A stretch of 64,000 nucleotides of DNA, taken from contig JBGTJE010000097.1 in NCBI GenBank assembly GCA_041745295.1, positions 134,649 through 198,648 of the forward strand, read 5' to 3'. How positions within the stretch are numbered: the stretch's first letter is position 1; each line of letters begins with the position of its first letter. A program made the position numbers and the translations under genes. Positions 1 to 9,078 of this stretch are shown in pieces. The notes under the pieces are model-generated. The model was not told the DNA's origin, ran no database searches, and saw only the letters and a list, made by a program, of their open reading frames with translations. The DNA is from JANMEB01 sp041745295 (GTDB taxonomy: Bacteria; Planctomycetota; Planctomycetia; Pirellulales; Pirellulaceae).

Positions 1-100
1 ATCGTTTAACCTGGAGGCATCACCGATGGCGATCGGTGGGAGACCTTCGGTCGGAATGGGTGCGGGTCGGGAGACCCGCGCAAAGCGCGAAGCGGCTGTC

Positions 101-142
101 GTCATTCCGGGCTGAGACCTGGAATCCATCTTCCATGGATGG
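101..142. repeat. Dispersed double-hairpin repeat, copy 1 of 8
   Basis: The element reads GTCATTCCGGGCTGAGACC, continues GGAATCCATC, and ends TTCCATGGAT. It folds as two adjacent hairpins: TTCCGGG against CCCGGAA (one mismatch in this copy, CCTGGAA) and ATCCAT against ATGGAT. The other copies lie near 10192, 10385, 25573, 40326, 40481, 46965 and 58821, in both orientations. All are intergenic. The layout resembles REP elements. Confidence 0.85.
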
Positions 143-290
143 GAATTGGCGAGTTACGACCGCATTGCAACAGTCGCGCATTGTTGACAACGTGTCCGGG
201 TTTAGCGGAGTTGATCAAAAGACGACCGGGGTAAACCCGGCCGCTCGCCGAGAACGCATGGCCAATGACGCCAGTTTGGCAGATCCAGAT

Positions 291-350
291 CGTTTAACGG
301 CAAGCCGAAGGCGCCAGTATCGCCGTCGCCTTCGGCTTGCCGTTAAACGA
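291..350. repeat. Long inverted repeat (GTTTAACGGCAAGCCGAAGG family)
   Basis: CGTTTAACGGCAAGCCGAAGG (291-311) is mirrored by the reverse complement ending GCCGTTAAACG. This gives a near-perfect stem of about 21 bp with a short loop. A second family member sits at 21043-21128 with a longer loop. It could act as a bidirectional transcription stop or be a miniature mobile element; nothing here separates these. Confidence 0.8.
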
Positions 351-469
351 AGCGAGCATACTGCCGCGGAATGGAGCTTTCCCAAATGCACCCGGCAGGT
401 CAAAATAAAGTGACGAGTCCGTCGTCGGCTCGGCGCAACAACGGTAGCCTAAACCCGGAGTAGCTAGAC

Positions 470-3400
470 GTGCCTTGCCAATCTCGAATCACCCTGGGTG
501 CATCAGCGATTATCGCGGCTGCAGCAGTGACCTTTCTCGCGGCAAAATATTCCGCGTCTCAGGCGACCGCCACCGACGACCATCCGACGCCACAAATAGC
601 AAAGAACGCTAAAATCGAACCGGCGACGAGCGGATCTGCCAAGAAACGACAGATCCGCTACGATCGCGACATACGACCGATCCTTTCCGATCGATGCTTC
701 AAATGCCATGGACCCGATCCAGCAGCCCGCCAAGCGGGACTGCGATTGGATCATGCACAGCCTGCGGCGGACAAAGACGACGAACCTGCTGTGATCGTCC
801 CTGGGGCTCCTGACGAAAGCGAATTATTTAGCCGGATCAGTAGCAACGACGCCGAAGACCGAATGCCGCCGCCGGGCAGCAACAAGCGAACGCTTTCCGT
901 TGACGAGCGGGAACTCGTTCGGCTATGGATTGAACAAGGGGCGAACTACGAGCCACATTGGTCGTTTGTGCCGCCGCTACGCTCTACCATCCCGGCCCCG
1001 AGTAATTCGACTTGGGGCAAGAACGAAATCGATTCATTTGTCTTGGACCAATTGGAAAGCGAAGGCATCGAGCCGGCGCCACCCGTCGATCGCGCGACGT
1101 TGATACGGCGCCTCTTCCTCGACTTGACGGGTTTGCCCCCAACCCCGCAAGAGGTTGCGGCGTTTGTCGACGATCTCGACGAACGTGCCTACGATCAGTG
1201 GATCGATCGACTGCTGACTGAGGAACCGTATCGATCGAGGCACGCCGAACATTTCTCGGCCCGCTGGTTGGACGCCGCGCGGTATGCCGACACGATTGGG
1301 ATTCATACGGACGCCGGTCGCCAAATGTGGCCGTGGCGCGATTGGGTGCTCAACGCGTTTCGCAATAACATGCCATTCGATCAATTCGTGGTCGAGCAAC
1401 TGGCCGGCGATTTAGTTTCTGGCGCCACGCTCGACCAAAAAGTTGCCAGCGGTTTCAACCGCAATCATGTGATGACCGACGAAGGAGGCGCGATCTCCGA
1501 AGAGTATCTCGTCGAATACGCAGTGGATCGAACTGCCACGACGGGCTCCGTGTTCCTGGGTCTGACTCTCGGATGCGCTCGCTGCCACGAGCATAAGTTC
1601 GATCCGATTTCGCAAGACGAATTCTACGGCTTGTACGCGTTTTTTAATTCGTTGGAAGAGCCGGGACTCTATTCGCAGCTCCCCAGTCCAAATCGAGCCT
1701 TTGAGCCGTTTTTGGCCGTTCCCTCCAAGGAACAGGAACACGAACTGAAGCAACTCGAAGAGCAACTCGCGCAAATTAAGATCCAATCGATGGAAGTGGA
1801 TCCCGCGGAATCGTCTCAACAAACAGAATTTCTAACCGCGACCAGCGAGAAAATCGGTTGGGGGACCGTCGAATCTGCGCTCATTTCGGCCGCCTCTGAC
1901 AAGGGCGCGACGCTGACCGTTTCGCCGGATCAAACCATTTTGGCCTCCGGTGAAAACCCCAGCGTTGACGTCCACACGATAACTTTGCGCACAGAAGCCA
2001 CTGATTTGAATTTAGTTTGTTTGGAGGCGCTGGCTCACGCTAGTCATTCCGAAGGACGCGTCGGGCGCGCACCCAATGGCAACGCGGTTCTTACCGGGGT
2101 AAGTGCCGAAGCCATTTCGATCAGCGATCCGGCGCAGAAAACTCAGCTAAGTTTCCGCTGGGCCTGGGCGGACCACGAACAGTCCAATGGCGATTTCGGC
2201 GTCATTAACATTCTTGACTCGGATGAACAAAGCGGCTGGGCGGCGGCCGGTCATTTGCAATCCGGCGGACGGATCGCGCTGCTGCTTGCCGATGCCCCGT
2301 TTGGTTTTCCCGGCGGAACGGAAATTGTCGTACGCCTCGAGTACCTATCGAAATATCCGCAACATGCTTTTGGCAACGTGCGACTGCGATTGGGCCGAAT
2401 GGCCAGCGACTTCGCCGCTCAGATGCCCGCCGCCCAAAGCGGATGGTATAAGGTCGGACCATTTCCGACTCCCTCCGATCAGTCGCCGTACGAAATTTCA
2501 CACGGCCCAGAGTTGAATTCAACCATCGACGTGAAAGCGGAATTTGGAAACGACAAGAAGACTTGGCAGTATGATTTGGAATTGAAAGACGACAGGCTCA
2601 ACAAACTTGCCGCCGGGACCAACGTCAGTTACGTCGCCCGCCGGATTTGGGCGCCGCAAGCGCGGACGGTCAAGGTCGCGCTGGGGAGCGACGACGGATT
2701 CGATTTGTTTGTGAATGGCAAATCCGTCAAACAGCAAAAGGTCGAGCGGTCGCTCGCTGCGAATCAGGATTCAGCCGAGGTACCACTGCTGCCCGGGATC
2801 AATTCGCTGGTGTTCAAGGTCATTAACACGGGGGGCGATGCGGGATTCTTTTATCGCCAGGAAACCGATGAAAATCAATGGCCCGGCGATTTGGTCTTGG
2901 CGGTGGTGCCACCCGATGGACGAGGATCCGAGGTTGAATCGCGATTGCACGAAGCTTGGCGGATTCGCTATTCGCCGAAGTTCCGCCAGCAGCAAACGGC
3001 CATTGCCGAACTGGAGAAACAGCGGGCCGCGTTGCTTGAGAAAACCCCGTTGACGATGGTGATGCATGAACTTGCCGAACCAAGGACGACCTACGTCTTG
3101 GCTCGGGGTGCATACGACAAACCGGACATGAATCGGCCGGTGCAACGATCGATCCCGGCCTCGCTGGGAAGTTGGCCCATCGATCAACCGCGTGACCGAT
3201 TGGGATTGGCGCATTGGATGACATCGGAAAACAACCCGCTTGTCGCGCGAGTCGCTGTCAATCGAATGTGGGAGCAGTTTTTCGGGACCGGGTTGGTACA
3301 GACGAGCGAGGATTTTGGCATGCAGGGCGAGTGGCCCAGCCATCCGGAGTTGTTGGATTGGCTCGCGGTCGAGCTGCGAGAATCGAACTGGGACACGCAG

Positions 3401-4141
3401 CACATCATGCGGTTGATCGTGAGCAGTTCCACGTATCGCCAGAGTTCAAGAGTCCGGCCCGAGGTTCGCGATCGCGATCCGGACAACCGCTTGCTGTCGT
3501 ACTTTCCGCGCCGACGCTTGACCGCCGAACAGATTCGCGATCAAGCCTTGTACGTCTCTGGCTTGCTCGTCGAAAAATGGGGGGGGCCGTCGGTGAAGCC
3601 CTATCAGCCCGAGGGGCTGTGGCAAGAAGTCGCCATGCTCGCATCCAATACACGTATTTACGAGCCGGGCATAGGAAGCGACCTGTGGCGGCGCAGCGTA
3701 TATACCTATTGGAAGCGGGCGTGTCCGCCGCCGACGTTGCAGGCGTTCGATGCTCCGACGCGCGAGTCGTGCACGATTCGCCGCGGTTCGACCAATACCC
3801 CCCTGCAAGCGCTCGTGCTCTGGAACGACCCGCAATTCGTGGAGGCCGCGCGGGTTTTGGCTCAGCGAACGCTTGCAGAATCTGTTGATGATGCCGACCG
3901 GCTGCAACAGATGTTTTGCCGCTGCACGGGCCGGCAACTCGAAGGCGGCGAACTCAGACGTCTTCAGACTTCCTTGGCAAAATTCCGAGAGCAAAATGCG
4001 ACTGAAGATGCTGCTGCTCAACAATTGCTAAAAATCGGCGCGGCGGCTGTCACGACGGACATCCCTCCGACCGAATTGGCTGCTTGGACGATGGTAGCGA
4101 GCGCAATCCTGAATTTGACCGAGACGATTGTGATCGATTGA
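470..4141 (+). CDS. DUF1549/DUF1553 cytochrome c-type exported protein with an extra jelly-roll-like insert
   Basis: This is a planctomycete PSCyt1/DUF1549/DUF1553 protein of 1223 residues with a GTG start. The N terminus has a hydrophobic export signal (about 9-25). A cytochrome c-like domain follows, with heme motif CFKCH at 76-80 and a candidate axial Met in DRMPPPGS. DUF1549 follows, with a second CxxCH (CARCH, about 369-373) and the HEHKFDP signature. DUF1553 occupies about 930-1200. Between them, at about 665-800, is a PA14/jelly-roll-like block (SDDGFDLFVNG) that is absent from the 1086-residue paralogue at 43691. The DUF1501 gene follows after 16 nt, so the two are probably one operon. 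These pairs are common in planctomycetes; their role is not settled, although extracytoplasmic polysaccharide or heme redox functions have been suggested. Family assignment is firm and function is unknown. Confidence 0.93.
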   Translation: MPCQSRITLGASAIIAAAAVTFLAAKYSASQATATDDHPTPQIAKNAKIEPATSGSAKKRQIRYDRDIRPILSDRCFKCHGPDPAARQAGLRLDHAQPAADKDDEPAVIVPGAPDESELFSRISSNDAEDRMPPPGSNKRTLSVDERELVRLWIEQGANYEPHWSFVPPLRSTIPAPSNSTWGKNEIDSFVLDQLESEGIEPAPPVDRATLIRRLFLDLTGLPPTPQEVAAFVDDLDERAYDQWIDRLLTEEPYRSRHAEHFSARWLDAARYADTIGIHTDAGRQMWPWRDWVLNAFRNNMPFDQFVVEQLAGDLVSGATLDQKVASGFNRNHVMTDEGGAISEEYLVEYAVDRTATTGSVFLGLTLGCARCHEHKFDPISQDEFYGLYAFFNSLEEPGLYSQLPSPNRAFEPFLAVPSKEQEHELKQLEEQLAQIKIQSMEVDPAESSQQTEFLTATSEKIGWGTVESALISAASDKGATLTVSPDQTILASGENPSVDVHTITLRTEATDLNLVCLEALAHASHSEGRVGRAPNGNAVLTGVSAEAISISDPAQKTQLSFRWAWADHEQSNGDFGVINILDSDEQSGWAAAGHLQSGGRIALLLADAPFGFPGGTEIVVRLEYLSKYPQHAFGNVRLRLGRMASDFAAQMPAAQSGWYKVGPFPTPSDQSPYEISHGPELNSTIDVKAEFGNDKKTWQYDLELKDDRLNKLAAGTNVSYVARRIWAPQARTVKVALGSDDGFDLFVNGKSVKQQKVERSLAANQDSAEVPLLPGINSLVFKVINTGGDAGFFYRQETDENQWPGDLVLAVVPPDGRGSEVESRLHEAWRIRYSPKFRQQQTAIAELEKQRAALLEKTPLTMVMHELAEPRTTYVLARGAYDKPDMNRPVQRSIPASLGSWPIDQPRDRLGLAHWMTSENNPLVARVAVNRMWEQFFGTGLVQTSEDFGMQGEWPSHPELLDWLAVELRESNWDTQHIMRLIVSSSTYRQSSRVRPEVRDRDPDNRLLSYFPRRRLTAEQIRDQALYVSGLLVEKWGGPSVKPYQPEGLWQEVAMLASNTRIYEPGIGSDLWRRSVYTYWKRACPPPTLQAFDAPTRESCTIRRGSTNTPLQALVLWNDPQFVEAARVLAQRTLAESVDDADRLQQMFCRCTGRQLEGGELRRLQTSLAKFREQNATEDAAAQQLLKIGAAAVTTDIPPTELAAWTMVASAILNLTETIVID

Positions 4142-4157
4142 ATGGAATGGTGCACAA

Positions 4158-5627
4158 ATGACTCACCCTCTGGAAGAACATTACCTTTCGCTTACGCGAC
4201 GTCGGTTTTTTGGCGTCGGCTCTCATTCGCTTGCTGCGGGGCTTGGTTCGTTGGCGATGGGATCGCTGTTGCAGAAAGCCTGGGGGGGTGGCCGGCAAGA
4301 AGCGACGGCGCCGTCTTTGCTCAAGCCGCACTTTGCGCCGAAAGCCAAGCGTGTGATTTACATGCACATGGAAGGCGCGCCGAGCCAACTGGATCTTTTC
4401 GATTACAAACCGCAATTGGCGCAGCGCTACGACGAGGATTTGCCGGACTCGATTCGCCAAGGCCAGCGGCTGACTGGAATGACGAGCGGCCAAACTCGAT
4501 TTCCCGTCGCGCCGTCCATCTTCAAATTCGCCAAACAGGAAAACCGCCAGGACGGCGTTTATCTCAGCGAACTGATGCCGTACACCCGGCAGATGGCCCA
4601 CGAAATGTGCCTAATCCATTCGATGTACACCGAAGCGATCAACCACGAGCCGGGAATCACGTTTTTTCAAACTGGAAATCAACAACCAGGCCGCCCATCC
4701 TTTGGATCCTGGATCAGTTACGGATTGGGCAGCGACAACGCGGATCTGCCGACGTTTGCCGTGCTCATATCGCAAGGCTTTGGCAACACGCAGGCCCTTT
4801 CAGCCCGCTTTTGGGGAAGTGGGTTTTTGCCGAGCGAACACCAAGGCTGCAAATTGCGCAGCGCGGGCGACCCTGTGTTGTATCTTCAGGACCCCCCCGG
4901 CGTGAGTCGCGACAAACGACGCGAGATGTTGGACTTGGTCGGGGAGCTGAACGAGCGCGAGGCCGAACGATCGCTCGATCCGGAGGTCCGAGCGCGAATC
5001 GCGCAATACGAACTGGCCTACCGGATGCAGATGAGCGTGCCGGAGCTCACTGATTTTTCCAACGAGTCTGCCGAGACGTTGGCGATGTATGGACCCGACG
5101 TGCAGAAACCCGGCACGTTCGCCGCCAGTTGCTTGCTGGCTCGGCGGCTCGCCGAGCGTGGCGTCCGGTTTATTCAGCTCTATATGCGCGGCTGGGACCA
5201 GCACGGCAATCTTCCGGAAGAGATTCGCAAGCAATGCGTGGCCGTCGATCAGCCACAAGCCGCTTTGATCAAAGATCTCGCTCAGCGCGGTTTATTGGAC
5301 GACACGTTGATCTTATGGGCCGGAGAATTCGGTCGAACGGTCTACAGCCAAGGGACGCTTACCAAAGACAATTACGGGCGAGACCATCATCCGCGCTGTT
5401 TTTCGCTATGGCTCGCCGGCGGAGGCATTCGACCTGGAATCACTTACGGGAAGACGGACGATTACAGCTACAACATCGTTGAGAATCCGGTCGAAGTCCA
5501 CGACTTGCACGCCACAATGTTGCATTTGCTCGGCATGGATCACGAAAAGCTGAGTTTCCGTCACCAGGGGCGCGACTATCGGTTGACCGATGTGTTTGGC
5601 AAGGTGATTCCGGATTTAATTGCGTAA
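4158..5627 (+). CDS. DUF1501 protein, Tat-exported
   Basis: The 489-residue protein has a twin-arginine signal, LTRRRFFGVG (about residues 12-21), followed by a hydrophobic stretch. It therefore probably leaves the cytoplasm folded with a cofactor. The body matches DUF1501, which is related to the alkaline phosphatase/sulfatase fold. Candidate metal or active-site segments are MHMEGAPSQLD, GEFGRT and GRDHHPRCFS, whose His/Asp residues are also present in the paralogue at 47097. It lies 16 nt after the DUF1553 gene, matching the paired arrangement usual in planctomycetes. The true substrate is unknown. A Shine-Dalgarno sequence is not evident. Confidence 0.93.
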   Translation: MTHPLEEHYLSLTRRRFFGVGSHSLAAGLGSLAMGSLLQKAWGGGRQEATAPSLLKPHFAPKAKRVIYMHMEGAPSQLDLFDYKPQLAQRYDEDLPDSIRQGQRLTGMTSGQTRFPVAPSIFKFAKQENRQDGVYLSELMPYTRQMAHEMCLIHSMYTEAINHEPGITFFQTGNQQPGRPSFGSWISYGLGSDNADLPTFAVLISQGFGNTQALSARFWGSGFLPSEHQGCKLRSAGDPVLYLQDPPGVSRDKRREMLDLVGELNEREAERSLDPEVRARIAQYELAYRMQMSVPELTDFSNESAETLAMYGPDVQKPGTFAASCLLARRLAERGVRFIQLYMRGWDQHGNLPEEIRKQCVAVDQPQAALIKDLAQRGLLDDTLILWAGEFGRTVYSQGTLTKDNYGRDHHPRCFSLWLAGGGIRPGITYGKTDDYSYNIVENPVEVHDLHATMLHLLGMDHEKLSFRHQGRDYRLTDVFGKVIPDLIA

Positions 5628-6005
5628 AACCCGCACTCAGGGCGATCTCAGATTTGAAATTCGCAGGGTATCGTCCGCCACCCATGCGGGATTAAAGAAC
5701 TCCCCGCCCTAGCCCTCCCCGCGGCGGGGGAGGGAAAAGAAATTCCGCTCGGCGCCGTCTGAGTTCTGGACACTGCGATCCAAGTTACAGAGTTTTGAGC
5801 GCGTTCCAATTCTCTGTAGCGGAACGTGCCAGAACTTGGGCCGAAACTCTGGCGAGTTCGGCTACGTCAAACGCCAAAGTCTCGCCGAAAAAGTCCGTGT
5901 TTTGAAATCTAAATCCTAAAGGAAAAGTCACAAATCTAATTTCAAACGCTCAAAAATTGAACTCTGAAATTCTTAACTGAAAACTGAACACCGAAACCTG
6001 TCTCC
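5628..6005. other. Convergent intergenic region with hairpins
   Basis: This gap lies between convergent genes. A GC-rich hairpin at about 5711-5734 (CCCTCCCCGCGGCGGGGGAGGG) is a candidate bidirectional transcription stop. The inverted repeat at 5816-5867 is listed separately. The remainder (5870-6000) is AT-rich with short A/T runs and has no supported gene. Confidence 0.5.
5816..5867. repeat. 52-bp inverted repeat, copy 1 of 3 (GTAGCGGAA...TTCGGCTACGTC)
   Basis: The arms GTAGCGGAACGTGCCAGA and CTGGCGAGTTCGGCTAC are nearly complementary around a loop containing GGCCGAAACT. Further copies are at 34998-35045 (degenerate) and 58956-59008 (best preserved), with an arm-only fragment near 50488-50508. 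All copies are intergenic. Confidence 0.8.
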
Positions 6006-6863
6006 CTAATACCCAAATTTCTCTCCCGTCAATCGTTCATAGGCTTCGACATATTTCGCGCGGGTTTTCGCGACGACGTCGGCGGGGAGCGGGGGTGGCT
6101 CGCTGTTCTTGTCCCAAGTCGTGGATTCGAGATACTCGCGGACAAATTGCTTGTCGAAAGACGGTTGGTTGCGCCCAGGGACGTAATCGTCGGCCGGCCA
6201 AAATCGGGAACTGTCCGGGGTGAGGACCTCGTCGATGAGCAAAAGTTCATCGCCGTGCCAGCCGAACTCGAACTTAGTATCAGCTAAGACAATACCTTTG
6301 CTCAACGCGTGTTCGGCGGCCCGCTGATAGATGTCGATGCTTCGCTCGCGCAGAGTCCGGGCCGTATTCTTTCCTACGACTTCGATCATTTGATCGAACG
6401 AGATATTCTCGTCGTGTCCAGTTTCAGCTTTTGTGGCGGGGGTAAAGATTGGCGCGGGAAATTGCTCGCAATTACGTAATCCGCGCGGCAGCGGGATTCC
6501 GGAAACCATGCCGGTCGTTTGGTAATCCTTCCAACCGGAACCAACTAGATAGCCGCGCACCACGCACTCGACAGGGACGACGCGGCATTTGCGAACGATC
6601 ATGCTCCGCCCGGCGAGCCAATCGCGGGACAAACCCTGGGGGACTTGGATCGACGACACGTCGGTCGAGATCAAATGGTTTGGAACGCGCAGTAAGTCGA
6701 ACCAGAATTTGCTGATTTCCGTGAGCACGCGGCCCTTGTCGGCAATCTCCGTTGGCAAGATCCAATCAAATGCACTGATGCGGTCGGTCGCGACCATCAA
6801 ATAATGTTCGCCCAGATCGTAAATGTCGCGAACTTTTCCCTGCCGCACAAAGGTACTGGACAT
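6006..6863 (-). CDS. purC: Phosphoribosylaminoimidazole-succinocarboxamide synthase
   Basis: PurC ligates aspartate to CAIR using ATP to give SAICAR, the eighth step of cytoplasmic de novo purine synthesis. The 285-residue protein has the N-terminal nucleotide-binding motif QGKVRDIYD (about 8-16), the signature RGYLVGSGWKDY, the NISFDQM segment and LADTKFEFGW near the C-terminal third. The length suits the single-domain enzyme. It stands alone, with no other pur gene in the window, and is convergent with the upstream DUF1501 gene. No feature of the sequence suggests loss of function. Confidence 0.97.
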   Translation of the reverse strand: MSSTFVRQGKVRDIYDLGEHYLMVATDRISAFDWILPTEIADKGRVLTEISKFWFDLLRVPNHLISTDVSSIQVPQGLSRDWLAGRSMIVRKCRVVPVECVVRGYLVGSGWKDYQTTGMVSGIPLPRGLRNCEQFPAPIFTPATKAETGHDENISFDQMIEVVGKNTARTLRERSIDIYQRAAEHALSKGIVLADTKFEFGWHGDELLLIDEVLTPDSSRFWPADDYVPGRNQPSFDKQFVREYLESTTWDKNSEPPPLPADVVAKTRAKYVEAYERLTGEKFGY

Positions 6864-6919
6864 GGTCGCATCCTAAAAAATAAACTGCGTTGCGGACGGC
6901 GTAGGGAATGTCGGAGGTT

Positions 6920-7010
6920 GGGACGATTCTTTGAGTCCCACCAAAACTCCATTGCACAAAGTGGACCCGGCTGATCGTGGTGGGACTCAAAGACTCGTCC
7001 CACCCTACCG
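6920..7010. repeat. Inverted repeat with GGTGGGACTC arms, copy 1
   Basis: Arms GGACGATTCTTTGAGTCCCACC and GGTGGGACTCAAAGACTCGTCC face each other across about 40 nt. They lie in the gap between divergent purC and the GH10-like gene. A second copy is at 48592-48676, and a partial arm (GTAGGGTGGGACG) is at 29182. The element overlaps any promoter region shared by the two divergent genes. Confidence 0.75.
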
Positions 7011-7157
7011 TGAGCAGCAGGGGGTTTCGTGTGCAGTAACGAGTATACGATTTTGAGCAGGGACCCGAAAGTGCCAAACGATTGCAACGGAATCGCCGCT
7101 CGTTTAGACTTCGGCTCGGATTCGAATGCGCAGCAACAAACCGAGTGAACGCCGACC

Positions 7158-8645
7158 GTGGGAACGCTACGACTACTGGTTCCGGAAGCGATTATCGGTA
7201 GTCGGCGCTTGATGGCGACGCTGCACATGGTTCGGTTCGATTCGATGCCTTGGCCCTGCCGAATTGAAATTGATGATAGCCGCGTCACGTTACACCGGAT
7301 CGTCAATCATTCAGGCCAAATCAGTCTGGCATACCCGGTGCCCGAGTTCGGCGAGTTGACACTGCGAACGGGAACGCTGCCGGAACGCGAAATCCCATAT
7401 TCCCTTCCGGTTGAACTGGCTCGGGGAACCTGCGATCGGTTGCGGACGCAGATCGGAATTTGGGGTGACGCCAGCTTGCCCATTTCAAGCGTAATTCTCC
7501 AGGCGTCCGAGCGCGCTGTCGAGGCACTTGCCGAAGCCGCATTGCTAGATGGGAATTTTGCGCGGCAGATTGAACTTTCCCATTCCGCGATTGGCCTGGC
7601 GCTCCGAGGTCTATTCGATTTGTGCCGCCAATTCTCGGATCATGTCGCCGCGATTCGACGAGAGGAAATCGAACCGAAAACGAGGCTCGGGGTGCGCATT
7701 GCGCCAGGAAACGTGCCGTCAAATTGGCTTGAGCAAATCGGTCCGGAATATCAGCTCATTTGTGTTACCGACGCGCTCCCGAAAAGCGATCGTCCCGCGA
7801 CTCGCCCTCCGGTTGCCATCGACTTGCAATTGCTGGCGGGCTTAGAACGACGAAAAATCATGATCGGGCCGATCTGGGATGCAGGGAAAACCGGACTCCC
7901 CGACCAGATCAACGAGCTTTCGCCGTTCGACGCAAAACGAACTGCGGCACGGGCTCATTTTGTCCGTATGCTCAACCAGATTCAGGATCAGCCGGATTGG
8001 CTGTATTTAGCCAGCGGCTTGAACGGAATCGGTCACAAATTCCTGAGTTATCCGCAGCAGATGCAACTCGTCGTCGACGCGCTGCAAACGGTCGAAGAAT
8101 TTAATCGGCAAGTCCCCGTTTTGTTGAGCTTTGACCATCCCTGGAGTGAGCGGTTGGCTTGGTCGGTGGGTGGATCACAGGGATTGCAGATGGCCGATAT
8201 TCTGCTTCGGCAAGATGTCCGAATCTCCGGATTGGGATTAGAGATCAATCTGGATTATTGGCCGACTGGGTCCCTCCCGCGCGATCCGCTGCAATGGCTC
8301 GAACTCGTTGACACTTGGGCCCAGTTTGGTTTGCCGCTGTTTTTGCTGTTGCGCGCGCCAACGGGCGACACAGAATCAACGGCGGGGAAGTCGGATACGA
8401 GCGTCGGCTTGCGGAATAGCTTCAGCGAGAGCCAACAGCGAAATTTTCTCGAGTCCGTTCTTTCCGTGGCGATTTCGCGACCCTTTGTCCAGGCCGTCAT
8501 TTGGAACGACTGGCAAGACGACCCCCAGGGGCCGTTTCCCTTCTCTGGCCTTTTCGACGCTTCGGGAAATCGAAAACCGATCGCAGCTTTACTTTCGAGC
8601 GTTTTCCGCCGATTTTCGAAATCGGGAATAAGCGACGCATCGTAA
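7158..8645 (+). CDS. GH10-like (TIM-barrel glycosidase-related) protein
   Basis: The protein has 495 residues from a GTG start; an alternative is the in-frame ATG at 7212 (residue 19). Residues 1-190 form a beta-rich N-terminal part without a recognisable family. From about 195 the sequence fits a TIM-barrel glycosidase: it ends with AVIWNDWQDD, then SGLFDASGNRKPIAALL, the typical C-terminal strand and 'GLFD..G..KP' tail of GH10 xylanase-type enzymes. Catalytic acids in the usual GH10 contexts (NE and E near the end) are not evident; QAVIWNDW lacks the expected Glu. It may bind rather than cleave, or act on an unusual substrate. No signal peptide is evident. Family assignment is moderate and activity unknown. 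Confidence 0.65.
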   Translation: MGTLRLLVPEAIIGSRRLMATLHMVRFDSMPWPCRIEIDDSRVTLHRIVNHSGQISLAYPVPEFGELTLRTGTLPEREIPYSLPVELARGTCDRLRTQIGIWGDASLPISSVILQASERAVEALAEAALLDGNFARQIELSHSAIGLALRGLFDLCRQFSDHVAAIRREEIEPKTRLGVRIAPGNVPSNWLEQIGPEYQLICVTDALPKSDRPATRPPVAIDLQLLAGLERRKIMIGPIWDAGKTGLPDQINELSPFDAKRTAARAHFVRMLNQIQDQPDWLYLASGLNGIGHKFLSYPQQMQLVVDALQTVEEFNRQVPVLLSFDHPWSERLAWSVGGSQGLQMADILLRQDVRISGLGLEINLDYWPTGSLPRDPLQWLELVDTWAQFGLPLFLLLRAPTGDTESTAGKSDTSVGLRNSFSESQQRNFLESVLSVAISRPFVQAVIWNDWQDDPQGPFPFSGLFDASGNRKPIAALLSSVFRRFSKSGISDAS

Positions 8646-9078
8646 CGGCATGGTCGCCCTTTGCACCGCAAAAGCGCGTTCTTGCGCGGAGCAATAGGCG
8701 ACATGGCATCCAAGCGACGCGGCGAACGTTGAGCGACGATTGAACCGAGAAAAAAGACCGGAATTGTTTCCGAATTTTTGCCCAGAGTTTAACAAATATA
8801 CCGTTGATCTGACGGTCGTGCGGCGTTTTGTTGGCAAGATTTTCCGATCGCAAAGACCCTCCAACTTAAGCCCATTGTTTCACCTGATGGCAGGTTTAAG
8901 TTACGGCGATAACTAAATGTCGAACCATTGTTTGGCAACAGCTAGCGGGAATTAGCAAGGATCGGCGCCCCCGCGCGGCTCGGATTCAATTCAAGCATCT
9001 CTAGCTTGATTTCGAACTAGGCAGAATGTTACGGTTCGTCGAAGATAGTTGTTTGACGCTCATCTCACGGAGGATTCA
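8646..9078. other. Intergenic region with nested inverted repeat
   Basis: No gene is supported. The region contains AACTTAAGCC (8863-8872) facing GGTTTAAGTT (8893-8902), with a second overlapping hairpin ACCTG-ATGG-CAGGT (8882-8895). The element lies about 180 nt before the DUF1571 start and could be a regulatory site or leader structure for that gene. Confidence 0.5.
9069..9073 (+). promoter_or_regulatory. Shine-Dalgarno site fixing the DUF1571 start
   Basis: GGAGG lies 5 nt before the ATG at 9079. It favours that start over the in-frame codon at 9049, which would place ten polar residues ahead of a clean signal peptide. Confidence 0.75.

Larger units (their letters stand above)
1..469. other. 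Intergenic region with repeats, no supported gene
   Basis: No convincing gene is seen. The open frames here run through repeat DNA and have low-complexity, Arg-rich translations. The region holds one copy of the 40-bp double-hairpin repeat (about 101-142) and a long inverted repeat (291-350), both listed separately. The stretch just before the following GTG start has no obvious Shine-Dalgarno sequence. Confidence 0.6.

Noticed and set aside
36..413. 125-codon ORF at the window start
   Set aside because: It reads through a double-hairpin repeat and a long inverted repeat; the translation is repeat-derived and Arg-rich.
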